A stretch of 64,000 nt of DNA from Zanthoxylum bungeanum (Eukaryota > Streptophyta > Magnoliopsida > Sapindales > Rutaceae). The notes beneath the pieces were generated by a model that worked only from the letters and a program-made list of their open reading frames with translations, searched no databases and had not been told where the DNA came from. Location of the stretch: positions 394,268 to 458,267 of the forward strand of contig SKCR01010146.1 in NCBI GenBank assembly GCA_019454045.1. Reading direction: 5' to 3'. Positions 33,705 through 44,738 of this stretch are shown here, in pieces (position 1 is the first letter of the stretch; the number at the start of each line of letters is the position of its first letter). A program made the translations under genes and the position numbers.

Positions 33705-33965
33705 GTAACCCCGTTCGAACGCATTTCAGAACGCCGCACGAACGCATGTTTTCTGTCTCAGTTCGTTCGAACGCGTTCTCGAACGCTACACGAACACGAA
33801 CCTTCTGTTTCCTATTCGAACGCATTTACAAATGTTATTCGAACGCACACGTATTTCCTTTGTTTTATCATGCATCAGGTCTGGACCCGTTCGAACGCGT
33901 TATCAAACGCTATACGAACGCGAACCTTCTATTTACCGTTCGAACGCTACACGAACGCGCATACA
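33705..33965 (+). repeat. Cluster of TTCGAACGC repeats
   Basis: The palindrome TTCGAA followed by CGC recurs as TTCGAACGCATTT, TTCGAACGCGTT, CTACACGAACGCG and variants, about a dozen times in 260 bp at irregular spacing. A smaller cluster is at 21,420-21,510 in the same LTR segment. It is not a coding pattern. Confidence 0.7.
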
Positions 33966-34019
33966 CTGAACTGAGTCCTTTTCATCACATGTCATGCATA
34001 ATTGTTTCTTAGGTGATTT

Positions 34020-34400
34020 CTCTTGTATCATGTAATCAATCATACAATTTGTATTCCTGCATTTATTTATTTGATGTGTTCATGAGATGGTATTCAAGCA
34101 TGATTAGGCCGTTAGTATGCTACTTGGTTCTTAAGCATGATTTAGCCCATTTAGTTGTTCATTTTCAAGCATGATTAGTCATTTACTTTGCGTTTGGAAT
34201 TTGCATTATGTTTAGGTTGTTCTTTGTTTTCCATATTATATGATCGAAGTATGTTCATGAGATTGTCGTGTGCTATTGCATGTTTGTCGTTATAATGATC
34301 ACTTTCATGCATGTGAACTTAAAAGTAGAATACTCCTTGGAAATAAATGTTGCTTAGGCTTGGTTAAATTATTGCACAAATCATTTCATTACAAGTGGCA
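34020..34400 (+). repeat. AAGCATGATTTAG-type dispersed repeats in the LTR
   Basis: AAGCATGATTWAG recurs several times near 34,098-34,175 and again at 35,048-35,150 and 48,416-48,515 in the other LTR segments. It marks the U3-like middle of this LTR family and helps to align its copies. Confidence 0.5.
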
Positions 34401-35614
34401 TAAGTAAGGGACCATTCCGAACCCAACGGTTTGAGGTCTTCCCTTGCGAGGGGTGAGTGCGGCCTTAAATCTTTATCCTGGTTCACACCGGGTGGCGACT
34501 CCATTATTCTCCGGTTTAGTCCCCCCGTGGGCTACTCCGTACTCTCAACTAGGCTGCGAGCCTGGAATAGCATGCGTCGCTCAGTCCCTGTGTTCCCACA
34601 CCCGCATTACCGCAAAATAGTAAGCCTAAACCGTAACCAGAAACACCGTAAAATGGAGTAAAAATAGCAGCCCAAACAGCAAAACAGCAAAGGAAAACGT
34701 TGTACCAGTGAACTGGAGGAGTTGTGGAGTATCAACCATTCCGACGTCCTTGTAATGCGCTTCCGAGAGACGACTTAAGAGGTTAGACCTGAGGGCACCC
34801 CTTTTATTTATTATCCTTTATTTTCTATTTATTTATTACTTTATTTCGCATGAGTATTGTGGATTGGTGCATGATGTGATTTCCGGATGAACGGAATATG
34901 TGTTCTCTCTTGCGGTATATCGGATGGAAACCCGGACGTAAATTCCGTAGCCGAATCTGAATGGACGGTATTGCGGTCTACACTCGGGATACAACTCCAC
35001 GTACCACTTGAGAGACACACATATTTCGTCTCATGCAACCTTGTGTTCAAGCATGATTTAGTCTTGTACGTTATTTATTTTTAAGCATGATTTAGTCTAG
35101 TATGTTATTTATTTTTAAGCAGGATTATGTTATTTCTTTATGCATGATTTAGTTATTTTCTTTCGCATTAGGAGTTTAATATACGTTTATGTTTAGATTG
35201 TTATTTATTCGTTTATGTTTGAAGAATCAATATGCTCATGAGATTATTGTGTGATATCGTATGTTTTCCGTTATGATGACTTACTTTTGAAGCATGCAAA
35301 CTTAGATATAGGATTTATTTTTATGAATGCGAACTAGATCTAGGTTATTCTTGGATATATATGTTGCGTAGATTCGGTTAAGTTATTGCACAAATCATTT
35401 CATTACAAGTGGCATAAGTAAGGGACCATTCCGAACCCAACGGTTTGAGGTCTTCCCTTGCGAGGGGTGAGTGCGGCCTTAAATCATTTTCCCAATTCAC
35501 ACCGGGTGGCGACTCTATTTTTATTTCTCCGGTGTAGTCCCCCGTGGGCTACTCCGTACTCCCAACCAGGCCGCAAGCCCGGAACAGCGTCGCTGATTTC
35601 CGTGTCATACAGTC

Positions 35615-35632
35615 TGACGACTCCACTGGGGA
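35615..35632 (+). other. Primer-binding site of the Tat element
   Basis: TGACGACTCCACTGGGGA starts three bases after the 5' LTR end (TCATACA). Tat/Ogre-type elements use a site of the form TGGCGACTCC.CTGGGGA; the third base has changed from G to A here. Confidence 0.7.
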
Positions 35633-36547
35633 TAGAGAATCGGCCCCGAAATAATGTCTTGTAATGTTTGTGATTTGTGCTTTAGTTAACCACGTCTATA
35701 GTGGGTTGAGGGGGTTTAATCAAAGGCATTATTGGAGCTTGGTAATGGTTTGGTGTCTTCCTTCATTCACTACCTTTCTATAAGGAAAAGCTGTGAAGGC
35801 ACCTAGATAATCATTCACTCGAAGCTTACTGTGATGGACTAATTTGGAGGACTTGTTGTTTATTCATGTCACCAAGGCGATAAGAGCCTAAGAGGCTTGG
35901 GTATTTAAGAGAGTTCGCTCCACCCTCCCTCTGGGGAATCTACAACGGGAAATCCATTTGACAGTCAGTCACGCACCATAACTTGTTGGCACGTACCTTA
36001 GTGTATAAAAAATGTGCGCTCACTTGGTCGCTCGGACCCTTGTGTGTGGAGACCTAGTTGTGGGCAACCCTTCGCCAGCGAGAGACTTTGTCTACACTCC
36101 CGTAAACCCATAAGTGAACCGTAGTAGTATAATTAATAGAAATTATCTCTTTATGCTTGCATTTAGGACCATCGTCATTTGGATTCAGTTGGACTTTTTG
36201 TCATGAGGTATGGGCTTGTTGGGCCATTTAAACTGGGACGAGTCCATGCTTTATGGAAATTGGGCCAAAAGCTTCTGAAATGCCAATGGGCCATCTTGTG
36301 TTTATGACTTTTATCATTTAAAGTTGTTTAGCCATGTTATCGCAAAAGTGTAAACCTGTTGGGCCTTTTCAACTGGGACAAGTTTGCACCACTCAATGGT
36401 GTGGTTGAATGCTTTAAAATGATAATGGGTCGACTTATATATTCCATGCATTACATGCATACATGCTAACTTGTAGTTTTAAAAGACATCATAGATACCC
36501 ATTGGGTTAGGGTAGAGGGCAGACTTTTCAAAAGGCCGTCAGTAAAC
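35633..36547 (+). other. Leader of the Tat element
   Basis: About 0.9 kb between the primer site and the first gag ATG, with no recognisable frame. Some Tat-lineage elements carry an extra ORF here; none is visible. Confidence 0.5.
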
Positions 36548-38046
36548 ATGAGTGAATCAGAGAACGAGGTATCCCATATGGATGAGCTAGAGAACAGTCT
36601 CACTAAGGTTACTGAGCAACTTCAAGCTTTGACTACTGCCATGGCTAGTATGGTTGTACCCCGTGCTGGGGGAAGCTCTGAGAATGTGAGGCGTGAAGAG
36701 CCTCCAAATAGGTTGGGTGAGGATATCCCTGTCTTTGATGATGATATGGCTGAGTATGCCACATGAAGAATAGTTGGGTCCCAGGCCTAATTGTAAAAAC
36801 TTCGGGATCAGGTGGAATCGGTTACCCACAAAATGAAGGGTAAACATGAGGATTTACTAGATTATGAGGCGATGACCTTTGAAGAGCAGCTGTCGGCTCA
36901 GTTCAAATGCTTGACATAGCCAAATTCAATGGGAACGGGGATCCGAGGGTCCATCTCAAGCAGTATATCTCTGTGATGAGTTCAGTGGGTTTGACAAAAC
37001 GTCAAGTCCAGAAAATGTTTGGGATGTCGCTTGAGGGGGCACCCGTAGTATGGTACCACAGCCTCGAAAGGAAGGTCAAAGATGACTAGAGGATGTTGGC
37101 AGAGGCCTTTCTGGCTCAGTACGTAACAGATCTGGAGATCGACTTGTCGCTTTGCGACTTGGAGAACAACAAGCAGAGGTCGGAAGAGAGCTTCAAGGAT
37201 TATGTGTATCGCTGGAGAAGCCAGCTTCTGAAAATGCAGACATGGCCCTCGGAGAAAGACCAAATCAAAATGATCATCAATGACACCAAGCCCTCTATCT
37301 ATGGCAAGTTGAGAAGGATGACCTCCATGATTACGGATTTTCGACAGTTGAAGGAGACTGTCATGGATATCGAGGAAAAGGAAGCGAAGAACCAAAAGTT
37401 CTATAGTCTGAATCGGAGGACTGTTGGAGGAACATCGGGTGCTAAGCTCGTTTTTGCTGAGGTAGCTGCCGTCAGAAACTGGCGTTTTTCTAACCTGGGA
37501 AGGCCTTTGTCCAAAGTGCTTGAGAAGTTGGCAAGGCAGAGACTCCTTAAACCCTTAGAAGCTAAACCACTCCTCAATCCTCCACCATCACACTATAACC
37601 TAAGCCTTTACTGTCACTACCACCAGTAGAATGGCCATGACACAGACAACTATGCCCGCCTCAGACACGAAATCCAAGACCTCATAGACTCTCATAAAAT
37701 ACCCGACCCTGAGAAAGAACAGCCTAACATACACCGAAACCCCCTACCAAATTATCACTTTGTCCCGCCACCTACCTATATGATAAGCTCTGGCCTACCC
37801 GAAAGCATCGTCCTCCAAACCTTTGACCACCAAGCCTTTTGCCTGGGGATTTGGGATAGCAATAGCGAGGACGAAACAGAGCAATGGAAGAACTTCTGGC
37901 TGGACTTCTCCAGCAGTGACGAAGAGGAGGTGAAAGGAATGACCCGCAGTGGGCATTTCTACAGTGATACTGCAGAAAAGGGCAAAGAAGTGTAGGCAGA
38001 TGGCAGAGAAATAGCAGAAAACGGGGATAATGTTGAAGGAGATGTA
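36548..38046 (+). pseudogene. Tat-lineage gag
   Basis: Starts at ATG 36,548 (MSESENEVSHMDELENSLTK, coiled-coil-like). A one-base shift near 36,905 moves to the frame used by the rest of gag-pol. The capsid part is clear: IAKFNGNGDPRVHLKQYISV, GMSLEGAPVVWYHSLE, then ESFKDYVYRWRSQL and KPSIYGKLRRM. The Tat-type zinc motif reads CHYHQ*NGHDTDNYARLRHE, with the second Cys position changed to Tyr and a TAG inside. Later stops at about 37,087, 37,627 and 37,993 fit TGG- or CAG-to-TAG changes. Gag would package RNA; this copy is broken. Confidence 0.8.
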
Positions 38047-38865
38047 GTGCTGCGTCAGCTGAAGAAGACGCGAGCACACCTTAGCATTTGGGAGTTAATG
38101 CAGGAGCACAGACGGGCCATGGTTGAGGCCTTGAGCAAGATAAGAGTGCCAGAGGATGCCAACCCCGCGATTTTTGTAGGGTCAGTACAAAAGGAAGCTG
38201 CGCAGGTGATAACCTTTTCTGATGAAGAACTCCCAGCTGAGGCAAGGAACCATAATAGACCTTTATTCATCAGAGCTGAGGTAAGGGGCAGGAAGACATC
38301 CTGTGTAATGGTGGATGATGGCTCGTTCATCAATGTGTGCCCATTGAAAATTTTGGCGAGGTTGGGTATAAAGTCTACGGATCTAAGTCCCTCCAATATG
38401 ACTATCAAAGCTTATGATGATAGCAAGCGAGGAGTTGAGGGCACTTTTGCTACAACGGTCAAAGTGGGCCCAATTGAGGATGAGGTTGAGTTCACAGTGC
38501 TTGATATCCCGGCCACTTTTGCCTTATTATTGGGAAAGCCATGGTTTCACAAGCTTGGGGGCGTGCCCTCCACTCTACATCAGGTTATTATGTTCCCGTA
38601 CGGGGGAGAAATTGTCACCATCAGAGCTGAGGTTGACAATGCTGTAGCCGCTTTGGAAATACAACCTTTCACGAGGTTCCAAGTGTCGGCAACATTTGAG
38701 GAATGGGTAGATCCTAAGGTAGCTAAGATCATGGAGAAAATGAAGTTCGAGCCCGGCACAGGTTCAGGTGTCGGAGGAACGTTGCCCGACTTCAAGGGGC
38801 AGACCACCAGGAGAGGCTTGGGATACAAGTCTGATGAGGACAAGCCAAAGGTTAAGAAGAAATGA
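38047..38865 (+). pseudogene. Tat-lineage aspartic protease with G-patch-like tail
   Basis: Open for 272 codons in the main frame; the leading CTG is only the point after a stop. The protease active site is CVMVDDGSFINVCPL near 38,310-38,340; Tat-group proteases usually have D-N/G-G-S here, so DDGS is a variant. FALLLGKPWFHKLG supplies the flap-partner segment. Near the end, FEPGTGSGVGGTLP...RRGLGYK resembles the Gly-rich G-patch-like stretch known from Tat/Ogre polyproteins. It would process Gag-Pol. Confidence 0.78.
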
Positions 38866-39534
38866 TTGAAACTGACAGAATGCTTTGTGAAGGCTATGGG
38901 ATATCAGGGAGAACCCGAACCGGTAGAGGTCAACGGGATCGTGGTGCCAGGATTTGAAATCTTTCATGATGTGATAGGCGAGAAATCCTTGGCAGTGGAA
39001 GTTGCAAAGGAGGAAGAGAAGTGGGAGGAAGAGTTTCTGAAACTGGAGAGCCTGACCCTTGAGGAGAATAAGGAAACCGAGGAAGACCCAGCCGCGGGAG
39101 ATGAAGCATCTGTGGAGGATGAAGATGTTTATCTCTCTGATTTATTCGAATGTATTCCTGCATCTGCTAGCAATAAAGACATTCATTTTTCTTACTTGTC
39201 TGAGTCTTTCCCTTTCAACTTGCATGACTTGAGCATATTTGATATTAACTCAACCAAAATAAATGCATTCAACCTTGGTACACCCGAAAGCCCCAAGGAA
39301 GTCTTAATTGCGAGTGAAGTTACCGCTGAAGAGCGGAAGGATTTAGAAGAGATGTTGGTCAAATATGCCAAAGTATTCGCTTGGTCTTATGAGGACATGC
39401 CCAGGGTAGACAGAAGTATCGCCCAGCACGCAATACCGACTTATCCAAATATGAAGCCGGTAAAGCAGAAGCTCCGAAGGATGAGACTTGAGTAGGCCGA
39501 GAAGGTTAGAGCATTAGTTAAGAAACAGATAGAT
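38866..39534 (+). pseudogene. Tat-lineage protease-RT linker and RT start
   Basis: In phase with protease, after one TGA (38,863). An acidic, poorly conserved linker (EEEKWEEEFLKLESLTLEEN) leads to the RT N-terminus: VLIASEVTAEERKDLEEMLVK, KVFAWSYEDMP.VD, and KPVKQKLRRMRLE, then TAG where the family has Trp (RRM.PEWAEKV), a TGG-to-TAG change. Codon phase is kept across the stop. Confidence 0.75.
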
Positions 39535-40580
39535 GTGGGATTCCTGGAAGTGGTGAAATATCCTGAGTTATTGGCAAATATTATGCCAGTGCCGAAGAAA
39601 GACGGGAAGGTCAGAATGTGCATAGATTACAGAGACCTTAACAAAGCTTGCCCGAATGATGATTTTCCTTTACCCCATAAAGATGTGCTTGTTGATAGTG
39701 CGGTTTTGTCTGCTATGTACTCATTTGCAGATGGGTTCTCGGGATATAATCAAGTTCTTATGGCTGAAGAAGACAAGCATACGACTGCCTTTGTCACAGA
39801 ATGGGGTACATATTGCTACAAGGTGATGTCGTTTGGGCTTAAGAATGCAGGAACCACTTACCAGCAGATGGCCACCACATTATTCCACGACTTGATGCAC
39901 AAGGAGATTGAGGTATATGTGGATGACATGATGGTGAAATCCGAAACGAGGAGCGGACATATAGAAGCACTGGAGAAATTCCTTGAACGAGTTGATAAGT
40001 ACAACCTGCGGTTAAATCCCAAGAAGTGCATGTTCGGAGTAACGTCAGGAAAGTTACTAGGACACACTGTCGGAATGGGAGGAATAAAAGTGGACCCTGA
40101 GAAGATTAAGGCAATTACCGAGATGCCGACACCGAAGATAGAGAAAGAAGTCAGAGCGTTCTTGGGGAAAATTCAGTACATCAGTCGGTTCATCGCTAAA
40201 TTGACGTTGGTATGCGAACCTATCTTCAAATTGCTGAGGAAAGACCAGCCAGTGAAATGGAATAAGCAATGTCAAAAAGCATTCGACAAGATCAGAGAAT
40301 ATTTAGTGAAACCTCCCATCTTGAAACCTCCAAGACTGGGCAAACCTTTGATATTATATTTGGCCATTAAACCCGAAGCACTGGGGGCAATGATGGTACA
40401 AGCAGATGAGACGAGAGTATAGCATGCAATCTACTACCTCAGTAAGAATATGCTTCCATATGAAGTCCGCTATCAAGAAGTAGAGAAGATCTGTATGGCA
40501 GTAGTGTGGGCGTCCAGAAAATTGCGCCATTACTTCCAATCTTACAAGATCCAAGTGGTAGCAAAGGAGAATCGCTAGTT
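39535..40580 (+). pseudogene. Tat-lineage reverse transcriptase and first RNase H (partial)
   Basis: All core RT motifs are visible: ANIMPVPKKDGKVRMCIDYR, LNKACPNDDFPLP, FADGFSGYNQV, FVTEWGTYCYKVMSFGLKNA, the catalytic YVDDMMVKS (about 39,916-39,942), and LRLNPKKCMFGVTSGKLLGH. The connection and first RNase H follow (KAFDKIREYLVKPPILKPP; HAIYYLSKNMLPYEVRYQ), with one TAG at 40,420. Near 40,560 sequence equivalent to about a dozen residues is lost and the phase changes. It would make cDNA; stops inactivate this copy. Confidence 0.88.
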
Positions 40581-41030
40581 GGGAAGTTGGGCAGATGGTT
40601 AGTGTTGCTGACAGAGTTTGATATCGAGTACCTCACTTCTAAAGTGATCAAAGGGCGAGCGGTAGCAGAGTTCCTGGCATTACAACCGATACAAGGTGAC
40701 GAGTATAAGTTTGAATTCCCAGACGAGGAGATCCAGGCAATAACAGTCCAAGGATGGAAGATGTAATTCGATAGAGCAGTGAACTGCAAAGGAGCTGGAA
40801 TTGGAATCGTAATAGTAACCCCCGAAGGAGAAACTTTGCCTATGGCCAAGAGGTTGACGTTTGGAGTAACCAACAACATGGCCGAATATGAAGCATGCGA
40901 ATTTGGATTGACTGCATTGATAGCCTTGAGAGCTAAGAATGTTGAGATTAACGGAGACTCAATGTTGGTAATCCGACAAATGCAAGGAGAATGGGAATTG
41001 AAGGAAGAACGGTTAGACCTTACTTGTTCC
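40581..41030 (+). pseudogene. Second (Tat-type) RNase H domain
   Basis: After GKLGRWLVLLTEFDIEYLT and IKGRAVAEFLALQP the frame enters a second RNase H: WKM*FDRAVNCKGAGIGIVI, NNMAEYEACEFGLTALIAL and VEINGDSMLVIRQMQGEWEL. FDGA..., AEYEA and GDS carry the Asp/Glu metal ligands; here the first has become FDRA. An extra RNase H after the ordinary one is the diagnostic trait of the Tat lineage. A TAA (40,763) and a frameshift near 41,010 break it. Confidence 0.82.
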
Positions 41031-42487
41031 ACCTCAAGAGTCTGGCACAGGCCCTCCCTGATTGTAAGTTCCAGCACTTGCCACGAGAAGAGGATCATAT
41101 GGCAGACGCATTGGCAACACTAGCCGCAACTTGGGAAAATCCAGAGAAATTGGTGATGAAACCTTTAGTGTTGACGACAGCAAGCAGACCTGTTTACGAG
41201 ATAGAAGGGGTCTTGGAAGTAGAAGTCAATGATGGGAAGCCCTGGTACTATGATATTCAGCGATACTTGGAATGGAGGGAACTCCCAGAAAAAGCAAGCA
41301 GAAAAGTCAGGATAGCCATTCAGAAGTTGGCTTTTTAGTATGTGAGTCTGAATGGAGAATTGTACAAGAGACAAGCGAATGGCATTCAGTTGAAGTGTTT
41401 GAGAAACGAAGAAGCTCATAAAGAAATGGAAGAAGTACATGCAGGAGTATGTGGACCGCACATTAACAGATTGAACTTGTCATGTAAGATAGTGAGACAA
41501 GGCTTTTACTGGTCGACCATGGAAGCTGACTGTGCGAAGCTGGTAAAGCATTGTCACGATTGTCAAGCACACGGTAACTTAAACCATTTGCCGCACACAG
41601 AGTTGCACGGGCTATCAGAGCCGTGGCCTTTTTCTGCATAGGGAATTGACATGATCAGAGAAATTCGACCGCACGCGTCGAATGGACATCACTTCATAGT
41701 AGTGGCAGTAGACTACTTTTCAAAATGGGTGGAAGCCGAATCATTTCGCAATGTTACAGCAAAGAAGATGGCGAAGTTAATAGCCCGAAATCTCATATGT
41801 CGATATGGAATGCCGCATCATGTAGTAACAGACAATGAAGTCCAGTTTCAAGGAGAAACAAAGGCAATGCTACAGAAGTATGGGATATGACATCACAAGT
41901 CATCACCTTACAGACCGCAGGCAAATGGGGCAGTCGAGGCAGCCAACAAGACAATAAAGAAAATGTTAGCCAAAATGACAGAGAATTATAGAGATTGGGT
42001 TAATAAGCTACCGTACGCCCTGTGGGGATACAGAACATTTGTGAGAAAGGCAACGGGAGCCATACCCTACTCTTTGTTATATGGGATGGAAGCAAGACTG
42101 CCAGTGGAAGTTGAGATACAGTCTATGCGGGTATTAGCAGAAACAAAGTTACCTGAACAAGAATGGGCCTCGCAGAGATTTGAACAATTAGCACTGCTGG
42201 ATGAGAAGAGAATGAAGTCATTGCATCACATGCAGATATACCAGAAGAGGTTGGCTCAAGCATTCAATAAGAAGGTGCGTCCTACTAAGATAAACAATGG
42301 TGACCTAGTGCTTAAGCAGTCGAAGCCGTCGATGACGGACCCGAGAGGAAAGTTCAGACCGAACTAGGAAAGACCCTACATCATCCAGAAAGTGATGGGA
42401 AATGTGGCAGTGAGACTGTCAGATTTAGGAAGGAATGAGTTCACCGAGCCGATCAACGTAGACAGATTGAAGCAGTACTTTGCCTGA
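41031..42487 (+). pseudogene. Tat-lineage integrase
   Basis: Follows the RNase H tail (FQHLPREEDHMADALATLA). The zinc domain is present (HAGVCGPH...CHDCQAHG). The DDE core reads GIDMI (first Asp, about 41,647), VVTDNEVQF (second Asp, about 41,830) and RPQANGAVEAANKTI (Glu, about 41,938), followed by LPYALWGYRTFVRKATGAIP and PVEVEIQSMRV. The chromodomain-less tail ends at NVDRLKQYFA*, 42,485-42,487. Stops: TAG at 41,338, 41,639 and 42,365 and TGA at 41,888; those at SA*GID and PN*ERP are where Trp is expected. The phase is otherwise constant from about 41,010. Confidence 0.88.
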
Positions 42488-42719
42488 GGAAGAGAAAACC
42501 GAGCAGTCACCAAGGGAATCGGCAGAAGACCTAACCCAACGGAATAGGAAATTCATTCATACACGCATGCATACACGTAACATATATGCATTCTCTTTTT
42601 TGTTTTGTGTTGTTTTGTATTCACAGGTTTCGAAGAGGGAAAGAAGAAAGCGGCAAATGCAAGCCAACCAAAAGCAGCAACAGTATAATATCAGTAGTTT
42701 TCGGGATTGAATCACAGGG

Positions 42720-44600
42720 TTGAGGCCCGCGTCAGTATTAGTTTTGGGGATGAGTCCTAGGGTTGAGGCCCATATCAGCATCAGTTTTGGGGATGAGTCC
42801 CAATGGGCGAAGCCCACATTATCAGCAGTCGAAAGGCAGAATTCCGTGGAGTGAAAAAAAAAAAAAGTCTTTGATAGTTAGGTATATGTCCGGTGATGAC
42901 ATTATTTTCTGGAGAGAGAAACCTTAGAAACGATAAGTGCGAGCTGTGCTCTCATTCAGGATTCTGAGTGGTTGATCTTGACTAGACTCATGAGCAGTTG
43001 ATTATGGGATCTCAACAGTAGAAGCCTGAGTAGTTGGCGAAATGACTAGTTGAAGAAATGGTGGATCAGTGAATGACTGTTTGTCTGGATGTCCATCCTG
43101 GTGTACTTATGCTACGATATATGATGTGGTTAGAAATAAAGAAAAAGTCTCTGCAATGAAAAGAAAAGAAAAACGGACCACCTATAACCGATAAGCGTGA
43201 AGCTACCCATGGGCGAGTATTAGGACCACCATGAGGAGAAATGCTACCTTAAAGGGTAGGTGTGTCGAAAAAAGAGAGAAAGAAAGAAAAGAGAAAAGAG
43301 AAAAGAGAAAAGAAAAAGAAAAAGAAAAAGAAAAAGAAAGTTCAAAAATGAAAAGAAAGAAAAGAAAGAGCCAAGATAAAAAAAGAAGAAAACCATGTCA
43401 TGTTGAGTACGAGGAAGTAATCACAGAGAGTGATTAAGACGTCTAGATTGGTTAGACCTACTGATCCAATTCTCCGAGACAAAATCATCGAGTTGGCTTA
43501 CTTAAGGATTAAGCTGTGTAAGAGCCTTGGCACACACACACTAGGAGTCTAGTTCAGATCACTCATGTAGACGATCAGATTTGTGTATATGAAGTACTTT
43601 GAAGGTTCTCTGGTTTTGACACGAAGCATTCGTTGAGGACGAAAATATGTTTAGCTATCTGGATTATCTCGTGAGAGGTAATACAGTATGTTGGAATGAA
43701 CCATCATATCATCAGTAGCAGTTTTTGGGGATGAGTCTCAAAGGCGAGGCCCACATCAGTATCAGTCTGGGGGCGAGGCCCACATCCACATCAGTATCAG
43801 TTTGGGGCGAGGCCCACGTCAGTATCAGTTTTGGGCGAGGCCCATGTCAGTATTAGTTTAGGGTGAGGCCCACATTAGTATCAGTTTGGGGCGAGACCCG
43901 CATCAGTTTGGGGGCGAGGCCCACATCAGTGTCAGTCTGGTGGCCAGGCCCACATTAGTATCAGTTTGGGGCGAGGCCTACATCAGTGTCAGTCTAGGGG
44001 CAAGGGCCACATCAGTATCAATCTGGGGGTGAGGCCCACATCAGTATCAGTTTTGAGGGTGAGGCCCACATCAGTACCAGTTTAGGGTCGAGGACCCACT
44101 ACATCATCAGTTTGAGGGCGAGGCCCACATTGTCAGCGGTATTGAGATGTGTCCCAGGGTCGAGGCGCCCCCGTTGTCGGTTGTAGTTATGGAATGCGTC
44201 CTAGGGTCGAGGGCCCACTACATCATTAGTTGTAGTTCCGGGATGCGTCCCAGGGTCGAGGACCCACTACATCATCAGTTTGGGGGCGAGGCCCACTTTG
44301 TCAGCGCTATTGGGATGCGTCCCAGGGTCGAGGCGCCCCCATTGTCATTTGTAGTTCCGAGATGTGTCCCAGGGTCGAGGGCCCACTGCATCATCAGTTG
44401 TAGTTCCGGGATGCGTCCTATGGTCAATGAACCACTACATCATCACTTTTAGGATGTGTCTCAAGGTCGAGGGCCCACACATCAGTTGCAGTTTCGGGAT
44501 GCATCCCAGGGTCGAGGGCCCACTGCATCATCAGCACAGTTCAGGAATAGAGCCCACATTCGGTGGTTCGGGAATGAAACCCATGGGTCGAGGTACCTCG
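42720..44600 (+). repeat. GGGCGAGGCCCACATCAGT minisatellite downstream of integrase
   Basis: A first short block at 42,720-42,830 and a long one at about 43,720-44,600. At 43,745-44,130 units of about 29-31 bp (GGGCGAGGCCCACATCAGTA + TCAGTTTGG) repeat about a dozen times. From 44,130 the unit changes to about 50-85 bp with GGGATGCGTCCCAGGGTCGA and CCCACTACATCATCAG. Short open frames here are by-products of the repeat. Such arrays are common between integrase and 3' LTR in Tat-group elements. Confidence 0.85.
43262..43382 (+). repeat. Purine-rich (AAAAGAGA)n tract
   Basis: About 120 bp consisting almost only of A and G in repeated AAAGAGAAAAGAG and AAAAAGAAAAAG units. The Lys/Glu-rich frame through it is a by-product of the composition. 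Confidence 0.8.
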
Positions 44601-44738
44601 CCACCATATCAACTCAGTTCAAAGCAGCAGGAAAGTCAGGTGGCAGTTGGCGAGCCAGGTAAGTAAAAATGCATTGCATAACTTTGATAGGATTTTCATT
44701 GTCACACACTGCATAAGTCCCATCAAAGTGTGGGCGAC

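Larger units (their letters stand above)
20532..35611 (+). mobile_element. Mosaic 5' LTR of the Tat element (with nested insertion)
   Basis: The start (20,532-21,335) matches the 3' LTR and the end (about 34,597-35,611) matches 47,965-48,977 closely. Between them lies a diverged second LTR: near 21,338 an LTR-start phrase recurs (GGAAGTCGCGGGAAACGGAC) and near 34,590 an LTR end is reached, followed at once by CGCATTACCGCAAAATAG, the middle of the LTR. Even without the Athila-like insertion this LTR is over 5 kb, against about 2.2 kb for the 3' LTR. It also holds a 172-175 bp tandem array and a TTCGAACGC cluster. No host gene is seen. Confidence 0.7.

Noticed and set aside
36982..41461. Minus-strand open frames of up to 219 codons across the Tat gag-pol
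   Set aside because: They lie opposite clearly recognisable gag, protease, RT, RNase H and integrase motifs.
43231..43437. Lys/Glu-rich small protein
   Set aside because: It is a direct product of the A/G-only tract; all frames through it give similarly biased peptides.
44147..44666. Open frames of about 100 codons in the region downstream of integrase
   Set aside because: They are translations of the minisatellite units and have repetitive, biologically implausible sequence.
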